Below, in pieces: positions 1-5,085 of a stretch of DNA of 6,743 nucleotides; position 1 is the first letter of the stretch; every line of letters starts with the position of its first letter. The stretch is from Gammaproteobacteria bacterium (lineage in GTDB: Bacteria > Pseudomonadota > Gammaproteobacteria > UBA4575), in NCBI GenBank assembly GCA_028281205.1, contig JANQKJ010000108.1, positions 1 to 6,743 of the forward strand, written 5' to 3'. A program made the position numbers and the translations under genes. The notes below the pieces were generated by a model. It was not told where the DNA came from, did not search any database, and saw only the letters and a list, made by a program, of their open reading frames with translations.

Positions 1-1155
1 CACCAGCTCTCTCGGCAATATGAAATCTCGAAAGCTAGATAAGGCTGCAAGTAACAGAGGTAAATCGGCAGCCGGTTCACTTACACGGACTCCTCCGACG
101 ACATTAACAAACACGTCATCATTATGGAGAGATATGCCGGCGTGTCTGTGTAGCACGGCAAGCAACATGGATAATCTGTTTTGTTCTATACCTTGTGCAA
201 GTCTGCGTGGATTACTTGAGGGATTGTCATCGACTAACGCTTGAACCTCTACCATTAAAGGTCGAGTGCCCTCCCTTGTTACCATCACCACACTGCCCGC
301 AGCGGGCGTTTGGTGGTGCGAAAGAAATAAGGCAGAAGGGTTTTTAACCCCTTTCAAGCCGGTTTCTTGCATAACAAACACGCCAAGTTCGTTAACTGCG
401 CCAAAGCGATTTTTAGTTGCACGTAATAAACGAAAACGTTCACTGCTGTCGCCTTCAAAATACAGTACAGTATCAACCATGTGTTCAAGTACGCGCGGGC
501 CAGCTAATGTCCCTTCTTTGGTAATGTGGCCAACAACAAATAATGTAGTGTTAGTATTTTTAGCAAATTGAACAAGTTGACCTGCACATTCCCGGACTTG
601 TGATATTGACCCTGCAGCAGAATTAAGTTGTTCACTGGCTAGAGTCTGGATGGAGTCAACAATGACTAACTTAGGTTTACTTGATTGTAGGCTTGAGAGT
701 ATTTCTTCTAGAGATACACTACTTAGTAACTGAATATTATCTTTATTTAAAGCCAGGCGTTCTGCGCGTAATGAAATCTGTTGTGCAGATTCTTCACCAC
801 TAATATATAGCGTTTGGTATTGTTCCAATGTAGCAAGCATTTGAATCAGCAAAGTCGATTTGCCAATTCCAGGACTGCCACCAAGCAGCACAACTGAGCC
901 GGGTACAATGCCGCCACCAAGTACGCGGTCAAGTTCGCCAAGTTGGGTTAGTATTCTTGGTTCGGAAACGGTATCAACATCAGACAAAGGTATAATGCGG
1001 TTGCTTATTTTGGCGTTAATTGAGTGAACTTTACCGCTAGTTTGAATTGTACGGATTTCTTCAAGCGTGTTCCATGCATTGCATTCAGGGCATTGGCCAC
1101 TCCACTTGCTAAATGCATACCCACAAGCACTGCACTGATATTGAGTCTTGGCCAT
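1..1155 (-). CDS. radA: DNA repair protein RadA (Sms), C-terminus cut off by window edge
   Basis: RadA is a RecA-like ATPase that drives branch migration of recombination intermediates during homologous-recombination repair in the cytoplasm. I translated 385 uninterrupted codons from an ATG at 1155 to the left edge. Residues 8-25 form a four-cysteine zinc finger (C8, C11, C22, C25). Walker A is GGSPGIGKST at 92-101 (K99), a Walker B-like strand KLVIVDS lies at 162-168, and the RadA-specific KNRFG motif is at 248-252. From about residue 285 the Lon-protease-like domain begins, including DDVFVNVVGG at 346-355. E. coli RadA is 460 residues, so roughly 75 residues lie outside the window. The start fits the usual MAK N-terminus; AGGT at 1165-1168 (minus strand) lies 9 bases upstream as a modest ribosome binding site. 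No frameshift is seen. The next gene on the right points the other way, so radA is transcribed separately from it. Confidence 0.97.
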   Translation of the reverse strand, partial: MAKTQYQCSACGYAFSKWSGQCPECNAWNTLEEIRTIQTSGKVHSINAKISNRIIPLSDVDTVSEPRILTQLGELDRVLGGGIVPGSVVLLGGSPGIGKSTLLIQMLATLEQYQTLYISGEESAQQISLRAERLALNKDNIQLLSSVSLEEILSSLQSSKPKLVIVDSIQTLASEQLNSAAGSISQVRECAGQLVQFAKNTNTTLFVVGHITKEGTLAGPRVLEHMVDTVLYFEGDSSERFRLLRATKNRFGAVNELGVFVMQETGLKGVKNPSALFLSHHQTPAAGSVVMVTREGTRPLMVEVQALVDDNPSSNPRRLAQGIEQNRLSMLLAVLHRHAGISLHNDDVFVNVVGGVRVSEPAADLPLLLAALSSFRDFILPRELV

Positions 1156-1275
1156 AAAGTTATTACCTATCTTTGCTGGAAAAACTGTATCTGAAGGGAG
1201 TAGAGTTTACCGTATCCTTAATTGTGTAAGCTATTTTAGTGTTTGTAGTTCGTACAAGGCAGAATATTCAAAATA

Positions 1276-1315
1276 AATAGTACTGTTGTTAGTAGCTATT
1301 CACTTTATTGAATAG
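1276..1315. repeat. Two overlapping inverted repeats sharing a CTATT arm
   Basis: The first dyad pairs AATAGTACT (1276-1284) with AGTAgCTATT (1291-1300), nine pairs with one bulged G (1295) and a GTTGTT loop. The second is the perfect 20-base CTATTCActttatTGAATAG (1296-1315), seven pairs around six bases. The arm CTATT at 1296-1300 belongs to both, so the two foldings exclude each other. The second dyad covers the possible -35 of the 1299-1328 promoter. It could be a repressor operator; AT-rich chance similarity is a real alternative. Confidence 0.45.
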
Positions 1316-1328
1316 ATGCGAATATAAT
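1299..1328 (+). promoter_or_regulatory. Candidate sigma-70 promoter for the 1425 gene
   Basis: A perfect TATAAT (1323-1328) follows a weak TTCACT (1299-1304) at an 18-base spacing. Transcription would begin near 1335, giving a leader of about 90 bases. The -35 lies inside the 1296-1315 inverted repeat, which would suit repression. A second possibility, AATAAT at 1414-1419 directly before the ATG, has no good -35. Confidence 0.4.
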
Positions 1329-1424
1329 CTTTACAAGTCTAACCGATAACATATGAACCAATAGTAATAAATAGAGACCTAAGCACATTTGCGTTAAGAA
1401 TTGATTGGTAAATAATAATCTAAA

Positions 1425-1817
1425 ATGAAAACTATAATACTAGCCGTACTACTTATTTTTTTGATGTTTCCAATAACACATGCTGAACAAGGTTCATACT
1501 TGTGTTCTGCTGTGGAATCTACCGGGTATGATTATACAAATGGTAGGTGGTTGAGAGAAAGATTCAGACCCGATGCAAGGTTTCAGGTCAAACAAAATGA
1601 TTCTGTGTGGTCAATATATGAATATGAAACTGAAAATGAGCATACCACCTGTGTTGAATCTCCCGATCAAGTACTCAAGTGTGCTATCAATGGTGACTTT
1701 ATTATGGATATGAAGACTATGAAATTCTCTGTGACTGATACAGCACCGTATGTCCATAGTACACGTAAGAATAGAGATTCAGTCGTTCTAACTTTGGGTA
1801 CATGTGTGCCGATGTAG
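1425..1817 (+). CDS. Small exported four-cysteine protein of unknown function
   Basis: The 130-residue product begins with a clear Sec signal peptide: K2, a hydrophobic core at about 4-16, and a likely cleavage after THA at 20. The mature part of about 110 residues has four cysteines (27, 76, 86, 127), which could form two disulfides in the periplasm. It has no further membrane segment. C27 is not in a lipobox, so it is probably a soluble exported protein. The pattern of YLC near the mature start, a StGYDY stretch, an RW-containing turn and LGTC near the C-terminus reminds me of a widespread group of short secreted hypothetical proteins; this is recall, not a search, and no function is known to me. 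The ATG is the only sensible start, but no good Shine-Dalgarno precedes it. Six of its seven arginine codons are AGA or AGG, whereas ffh and yfjD use mostly CGN. That suggests recent acquisition or low expression. It converges on yfjD with only 16 bases between the stop codons. Confidence 0.8.
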   Translation: MKTIILAVLLIFLMFPITHAEQGSYLCSAVESTGYDYTNGRWLRERFRPDARFQVKQNDSVWSIYEYETENEHTTCVESPDQVLKCAINGDFIMDMKTMKFSVTDTAPYVHSTRKNRDSVVLTLGTCVPM

Positions 1818-1842
1818 TCAGCTAACTCTTTGTTTAGCTACT
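1816..1842. terminator. Possible bidirectional hairpin between convergent stops
   Basis: AGT(c)AGCTAA at 1816-1825 pairs with TTAGCTACT at 1834-1842: nine pairs, one bulged C, an eight-base loop. It spans the stop codons of the orphan gene (TAG ending 1817) and of yfjD (TAA, 1836-1834). Neither side has a proper uridine run; the plus side has only a short TTCTTT at a distance. It is a weak candidate terminator serving both genes. Confidence 0.3.
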
Positions 1843-3117
1843 TATAGGTTCTTTAATGATCTTCACTGATGGGCGAATGCGTACTGTTCGGATAGAGTTA
1901 TTCAACATACGTACAATCTCAATCGGGTGACCGTCGATTAATACTGAGGTTCCTGTTTCAGGGATGGTTTCTAAATGCTCAAGTACTAAGCCATTAATAG
2001 TGCGCGGGCCATTGTCATTTAGCTTCCATTGCAAAGCTTTGTTTACATCGCGCACGTGGGTGCTTCCATCAATGACATAACTTCCATCTTCTTGTGGGTG
2101 GATATCCGTCATTAATGTCGCCGGATCATTAGTGAATTCACCAACGATTTCTTCGAGTAAGTCTTCCAGCGTAACCAGGCCTTGGATATCACCGTATTCA
2201 TCAACGACTAAACCAATACGTCTTTTTTCATGTTGGAAATTAAGTAATTGGCGATTCAGACTGGTACCTTCAGGAATAAAATAAGGTTCACGTAAGTTTT
2301 GTTTTAATTCTTTTAAAGTAATTTTATCTTCTACAATACGTGGGAAGATTTTACGCAAATGGATAAATCCAATGATATTGTCCATATTTTCCTGATATAC
2401 AGGCATGCGAGTAAATGGAGCATTCACAATTTGTGAACGAATCGATTCCCAATCTCCGTCAATATCGACTCCCATCACCTCATTGCGTGGAATCATAATA
2501 TCCTCAACCGTAATTGATTCTAAATCTAAAATGCCAATTAACATGTCTTGGTGGGCACTAGGTATCAAGCTACCAGCCTCTTTGACTACAGTGCGTAATT
2601 CATCGCGGCTAAGTGAACTAAGTCCCTGACTGTTAATGTTAATGCCGACTAATTTAAGTAATCCGTTTGCAATGGCATTAATTAATAACACTACTGGATA
2701 GGCGATGTATTGTAGAGGGGTGTAAATATACGATGCAGGAAAAGCAAACTTTTCTGGGTGTAATGCGGCTAATGTTTTGGGCGTTACTTCAGCGAAAATT
2801 AATACTGCGACAATGAACATAACCGTGGCTGAAAATATACCGACATCACCATACAAGCGATAACCAAGATAGGCAGCCAAAGGTGAGGCAACCAGGTTGA
2901 CAATATTGTTACCTAGTAGGATCAATCCAATAAGTCGGTCAGGTTTTTCTAGAAGGTTTTGGGCGAGATGTGCGCCACGGTGGCCTTTGTTTGCTAGATG
3001 TCTTAAGCGATAACGGTTGAGGGCCATTAACGCAGTTTCGGAACCGGAAAAAAATGCGGATAAAAATAAAAGTACTCCAAGTATGATGAACAGAGTACTT
3101 ATCGAATAGTCGTCCAA
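1834..3117 (-). CDS. yfjD: CNNM/CBS/CorC-type inner-membrane transporter YfjD (CorB)
   Basis: This 427-residue protein belongs to the HlyC/CorC family and aligns end to end with E. coli YfjD (about 428 residues; called CorB in Salmonella). The family is linked to Mg2+ and Co2+ export; the exact substrate here is inferred. Domain order is a CNNM (DUF21) membrane domain at about 1-190 with hydrophobic segments near 5-23, 62-85, 93-112 and 130-155 and the signature SGSETALMALNR at 24-35. Paired CBS domains follow at about 205-328, containing IMIPRNEV and VDEYGDIQGLVTLEDLLEEI-type sequence. A CorC_HlyC domain lies at about 340-420. The start is TTG at 3117-3115: no in-frame ATG lies nearby, an in-frame TAA lies three codons upstream, and starting here makes the N-terminus match E. 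coli YfjD residue for residue in length. It follows ypjD by 82 bases on the same strand, which suggests shared function and possibly an internal promoter. Confidence 0.93.
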   Translation of the reverse strand: MDDYSISTLFIILGVLLFLSAFFSGSETALMALNRYRLRHLANKGHRGAHLAQNLLEKPDRLIGLILLGNNIVNLVASPLAAYLGYRLYGDVGIFSATVMFIVAVLIFAEVTPKTLAALHPEKFAFPASYIYTPLQYIAYPVVLLINAIANGLLKLVGININSQGLSSLSRDELRTVVKEAGSLIPSAHQDMLIGILDLESITVEDIMIPRNEVMGVDIDGDWESIRSQIVNAPFTRMPVYQENMDNIIGFIHLRKIFPRIVEDKITLKELKQNLREPYFIPEGTSLNRQLLNFQHEKRRIGLVVDEYGDIQGLVTLEDLLEEIVGEFTNDPATLMTDIHPQEDGSYVIDGSTHVRDVNKALQWKLNDNGPRTINGLVLEHLETIPETGTSVLIDGHPIEIVRMLNNSIRTVRIRPSVKIIKEPISS

Positions 3118-3128
3118 GAGCTTTTACG

Positions 3129-3135
3129 CCCTCCC
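3129..3135 (-). promoter_or_regulatory. Strong Shine-Dalgarno supporting the TTG start of yfjD
   Basis: The minus strand reads GGGAGGG here, 11 bases before the TTG at 3117. The match to the anti-Shine-Dalgarno sequence is strong but the spacing is longer than usual. It is the best ribosome binding site in the window and decides the unusual start codon. Confidence 0.6.
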
Positions 3136-3154
3136 AGGTAGTCAACACGCTACC

Positions 3155-3184
3155 GTTTTACGTAATCGGCGTGAGGCTTGTCAA
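3155..3184 (-). promoter_or_regulatory. Candidate promoter for yfjD in the ypjD-yfjD gap
   Basis: On the minus strand a perfect TTGACA (3184-3179) is followed 18 bases later by TAAAAC (3160-3155), four of six matches to TATAAT. A transcript would begin near 3148 and give a leader of about 30 bases carrying the GGGAGGG site. The final T of the -10 is missing, so strength is uncertain. If active, yfjD can be made without ypjD. Confidence 0.4.
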
Positions 3185-3199
3185 GGGTAGTAGCGCTAT

Positions 3200-3997
3200 T
3201 TAGTTATTATAGAGGACGAATTCCAAGACGAACTTGCTGCCAAAGTAAGCAAGTATTAGAAAAGTGAAGCCGGAAAGTGACCAGCGAATTGCTGTTGAGC
3301 CTCTCCAGCCAAATTGAGCTCTGCCCCAAAGCAGTATCACAAACACTATCCAGGCTAGAGAGGAAAGAGTGGTTTTATGAGCTAAGTGCTGAGCAAATAT
3401 ATCATCAAGGTAAATAAAACCCGATACTAAAGAAATGGTTAAAATTGCTACGCCCAAAGTGATGGACTGAAACAATAGTGTTTCGCTTTCATGTAGAGAT
3501 GGAATACCGCGCAACATTTTTATATTGGCATGTTCTTTAAGTGCTTTGTCCTGGAAGAACAGTAGTATTGCTTGTACCGCAGCCAGGCCAAGTATGCTAA
3601 AGGCAATAATTGAAGAAATGATATGTGTTTGTATTCCTGCACTGAATGATGCTTCATCACCAGGTTTCAAGAATGCCAAGTTTAAAATAATAGTCAGTAG
3701 TACTACCGGCAGAACAATTAAGCCTAAGTGTTCAACTTGTTTGAACAAACTGGCCAAAAATAACATTGCAGATATGACAAACGCTGCAACGAATAAGGAA
3801 TTGTAGAAATCAAAATTGATGCCTTGATCAGTGAATATTCTGGTCGATGCCATCGCGGCCATCGCTATCAAGGTGAGTCCCCAGGGGGCCCAATATTTGA
3901 TTCGTGCGGAAGTGTCACCTGCGGCAAGCGCTTGAATATGTGACCAAATCCCAATGGTAGCAAGTGCGCAGAGAATTACTGAGAGTATTCCAATCAT
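3200..3997 (-). CDS. ypjD: YpjD, CcsA-like integral inner-membrane protein
   Basis: The 265-residue product matches E. coli YpjD (263 residues) in length and in its C-terminal block, where ILLWGRAQFGWRG at about 221-233 is followed by LILAYFGSKFV at about 247-257. It has roughly eight hydrophobic segments: near 2-20, 38-53, 64-85, 91-110, 124-149, 175-198, 211-226 and 238-259. The family is grouped with cytochrome c assembly proteins (CcsA/CcmF/CcmC), and H125 in the fifth segment sits where that family has a conserved histidine. The tryptophan-rich WWD haem-handling motif of true CcsA/CcmC proteins is absent, so I do not call it a haem lyase. Its function is unproven; co-direction with yfjD, also found in E. 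coli, points to a shared membrane role, possibly divalent-cation export. The ATG at 3997 has no visible Shine-Dalgarno but gives the family N-terminus. Confidence 0.9.
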   Translation of the reverse strand: MIGILSVILCALATIGIWSHIQALAAGDTSARIKYWAPWGLTLIAMAAMASTRIFTDQGINFDFYNSLFVAAFVISAMLFLASLFKQVEHLGLIVLPVVLLTIILNLAFLKPGDEASFSAGIQTHIISSIIAFSILGLAAVQAILLFFQDKALKEHANIKMLRGIPSLHESETLLFQSITLGVAILTISLVSGFIYLDDIFAQHLAHKTTLSSLAWIVFVILLWGRAQFGWRGSTAIRWSLSGFTFLILAYFGSKFVLEFVLYNN

Positions 3998-4005
3998 TGA
4001 ACTAT

Positions 4006-4034
4006 TAATTAGCCTTGATAACCTATAAAGTCAA
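4006..4034 (-). promoter_or_regulatory. Weak candidate promoter for ypjD
   Basis: On the minus strand TTGACT (4034-4029, five of six matches) is followed after 17 bases by TAATTA (4011-4006), a poor -10. The start of transcription would fall within a few bases of the ATG at 3997, leaving almost no leader. Confidence 0.2.
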
Positions 4035-4084
4035 ACGAATTATTTTTTGTTCGCAGTATTTAGCAAATATGTGTGTGAATTCAG

Positions 4085-4098
4085 TACATTGCGATGTA
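4085..4098. repeat. Short dyad TACAT-TGCG-ATGTA
   Basis: A 14-base inverted repeat with five-base arms and a four-base centre lies about midway between the divergent starts. It could be an operator acting on either gene, but a dyad this short is expected by chance in AT-rich DNA. Confidence 0.25.
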
Positions 4099-4166
4099 TT
4101 AGACATTTCAGGCTAGTGGCCGGTGCTAGGATCACGATGCACTAAAAAAGACCAGTAATTTACTAT

Positions 4167-4172
4167 TATAAT
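4167..4172 (+). promoter_or_regulatory. TATAAT box immediately before the MBL-fold gene
   Basis: A perfect TATAAT ends six bases before the ATG at 4179, so a transcript from it would start at or next to the start codon and be essentially leaderless. The -35 region is an A-run (4144-4149) with a poor match. No Shine-Dalgarno is visible in front of this ATG, which agrees with a leaderless message. Confidence 0.4.
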
Positions 4173-4178
4173 AGCCAC

Positions 4179-4946
4179 ATGAAAATAAATGTTTTAGGTT
4201 GTAGTGGAGGTATTGGTAGCGGTTTAAGAACCACTGCGCTTCGAGTTAATTCAAGTACCTTGCTTGATTGTGGCACAGGTGTGGGTGACTTGCCTTTAGA
4301 AGACCTATTTCAAATTAAGCATGTTTTTATTACGCACAGCCATCTTGATCATGTCGCTGGGCTGCCATTACTAATCGATACTATTTATGAAAAGTTGATT
4401 GATGAACCATTAAAAGTTTATTGTCAGCCAAAAACATACAAAGTGTTGATGGAGCATATCTTTAATTGGAAAATCTGGCCAAATTTTTTCTGTTTACCCA
4501 GCGAAGAAAAAGCAGTAGTGCAGTTTGTTGCGATGCAGCCGGAGCAAACAATTGCCATAGAAGACAATCGTTACACTATGATAGAAGTTGAACACACTGT
4601 GCCTGCGGTTGGTTATATCGTACAAAATGGCACCAGTAGTTTTGCCTTTAGCGGTGATACTGCTTCAGCGCCTAAATTATGGCAAGCATTAAACCAACAA
4701 AATAAAGTGGACCTATTAATTGTTGAATGTGCATTTGCACAAGAACGGTCTGAAATAGCCAATCAAGCAAAACACTTCTCTCCCCAGTCGTTAGCAGCTG
4801 AACTCGCTGTACTGTCTCATGACCCGCAAATTTGTGTATCGCATTTACAGCCAGGTGAAGAAGAAAAAATTATGCAAGAATTACATGAGGCCATGCCACA
4901 ACGTAATTTGCGCTCTATCGTATGTGGTGAAACATTGTCACTATAG
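4179..4946 (+). CDS. Metallo-beta-lactamase-fold hydrolase, class II cyclic-nucleotide phosphodiesterase-like
   Basis: This 255-residue cytoplasmic protein has the full metal-binding set of the MBL fold: HSHLDH at 53-58 (H53, H55, D57, H58), H139 in VEHT, D160 in SGDT and H222 in SHL, enough to hold two metal ions. The N-terminal GCSGGIGSGLRTT at 7-19, the DCGTGVGDL stretch at 30-38 and the FNWKIWP segment at 95-101 match a proteobacterial group usually annotated as 3',5'-cyclic-nucleotide phosphodiesterase, related to yeast Pde1 and CpdP. The likely substrate is therefore cAMP or a similar phosphodiester, but this is family inference. The strict class II signature ending in S-[AP] after HxHLDH is not met, since LLID stands there. 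It has no signal peptide or membrane segment. It precedes ffh by 139 bases on the same strand and separates ffh from ypjD, which are adjacent in E. coli. A lactonase or another MBL hydrolase is the main alternative. Confidence 0.88.
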   Translation: MKINVLGCSGGIGSGLRTTALRVNSSTLLDCGTGVGDLPLEDLFQIKHVFITHSHLDHVAGLPLLIDTIYEKLIDEPLKVYCQPKTYKVLMEHIFNWKIWPNFFCLPSEEKAVVQFVAMQPEQTIAIEDNRYTMIEVEHTVPAVGYIVQNGTSSFAFSGDTASAPKLWQALNQQNKVDLLIVECAFAQERSEIANQAKHFSPQSLAAELAVLSHDPQICVSHLQPGEEEKIMQELHEAMPQRNLRSIVCGETLSL

Positions 4947-5013
4947 TTCTTAGCTTGCAGATTTAATGCAGCTTACATTCCATCTCATTAATGATTATCT
5001 CCATAAGACCATA

Positions 5014-5031
5014 GCTGGATGCACCTCCAGC
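5014..5031. repeat. Hairpin GCTGGA-TCCAGC in the gap before ffh
   Basis: Six perfect pairs (5014-5019 with 5026-5031) enclose a six-base loop TGCACC, 67 bases after the MBL-gene stop. No uridine run follows directly, so it is at best a weak terminator for that gene. It lies just upstream of the candidate ffh promoter, so it may instead be an operator. Confidence 0.3.
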
Positions 5032-5043
5032 AGTTAAACTAGC

Positions 5044-5052
5044 TGTTAAAAT
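5044..5052 (+). promoter_or_regulatory. Candidate extended -10 promoter for ffh
   Basis: TGTTAAAAT combines the TG of an extended -10 (5044-5045) with TAAAAT (5047-5052), five of six matches. No good -35 lies 16-18 bases upstream, which extended -10 promoters tolerate. Transcription would begin near 5058, giving a leader of just under 30 bases with a GATGAG (5071-5076) ribosome binding site. TTGGCA at 5054-5059 is an alternative -35 but lacks a -10 at the right distance. Confidence 0.3.
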
Positions 5053-5085
5053 TTTGGCATTATTTTAAGTGATGAGTAATTTAAT

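Larger units (their letters stand above)
1272..1374 (+). repeat. Nine-base direct repeat AATAAATAG
   Basis: AATAAATAG occurs at 1272-1280 and again at 1366-1374, with another AATAG at 1360-1364 and at 1311-1315. The copies flank the candidate promoter of the downstream gene. They may be repeated half-sites for a regulator or simply low-complexity AT sequence. Confidence 0.35.
1156..1424. other. Intergenic region between divergent radA and the exported orphan
   Basis: This 269-base AT-rich stretch has no credible reading frame. It should carry promoters for both flanking genes. A plus-strand TATAAT at 1323-1328 and a cluster of inverted and direct repeats built on AATAG/CTATT (1272-1374) are the only structure I can point to. 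I could not find a minus-strand promoter for radA that I would defend: TAAAAT-like and TTGTAC/TTGAAT-like boxes occur, but not at a usual spacing with good matches. Confidence 0.7.
3998..4178. other. Divergent intergenic region between ypjD and the MBL-fold gene
   Basis: This 181-base stretch must hold start signals for both genes. It contains TATAAT at 4167-4172, a minus-strand TTGACT at 4034-4029, a TACAT-ATGTA dyad at 4085-4098, and a GC-richer patch near 4111-4130. No RNA gene is recognisable. Confidence 0.6.

Noticed and set aside
20..571. Plus-strand open frames over the radA region
   Set aside because: They lie antisense to an intact, motif-complete radA frame, start without ribosome binding sites and show no recognisable protein features.
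1180..1270. A radA promoter on the minus strand
   Set aside because: TAAAAT, TAAACT, TTGTAC and TTGAAT boxes occur but never at 16-18 base spacing with good matches to both hexamers.
1425..1817. Reading the exported protein as a lipoprotein or toxin
   Set aside because: C27 is preceded by SYL and lies after the likely cleavage site, so there is no lipobox; no toxin motif or paired antitoxin gene is visible.
2939..3148. A minus-strand GTG-started frame overlapping the yfjD start
   Set aside because: It is out of frame with yfjD and covers the coding sequence of its conserved membrane domain; the TTG-started frame matches the family exactly.
3200..3997. Calling ypjD a cytochrome c haem lyase
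   Set aside because: The tryptophan-rich WWD motif is absent and no other cytochrome c maturation gene is nearby; the sequence fits YpjD.
5048..5055. AAAATTTT palindrome
   Set aside because: A short AT palindrome expected by chance in this composition; it is better explained as part of the candidate -10 region.
4947..5085. A small RNA gene between the phosphodiesterase-like gene and ffh
   Set aside because: Only one six-pair hairpin is present, without a GNAR-type 4.5S RNA core or a uridine-rich end.
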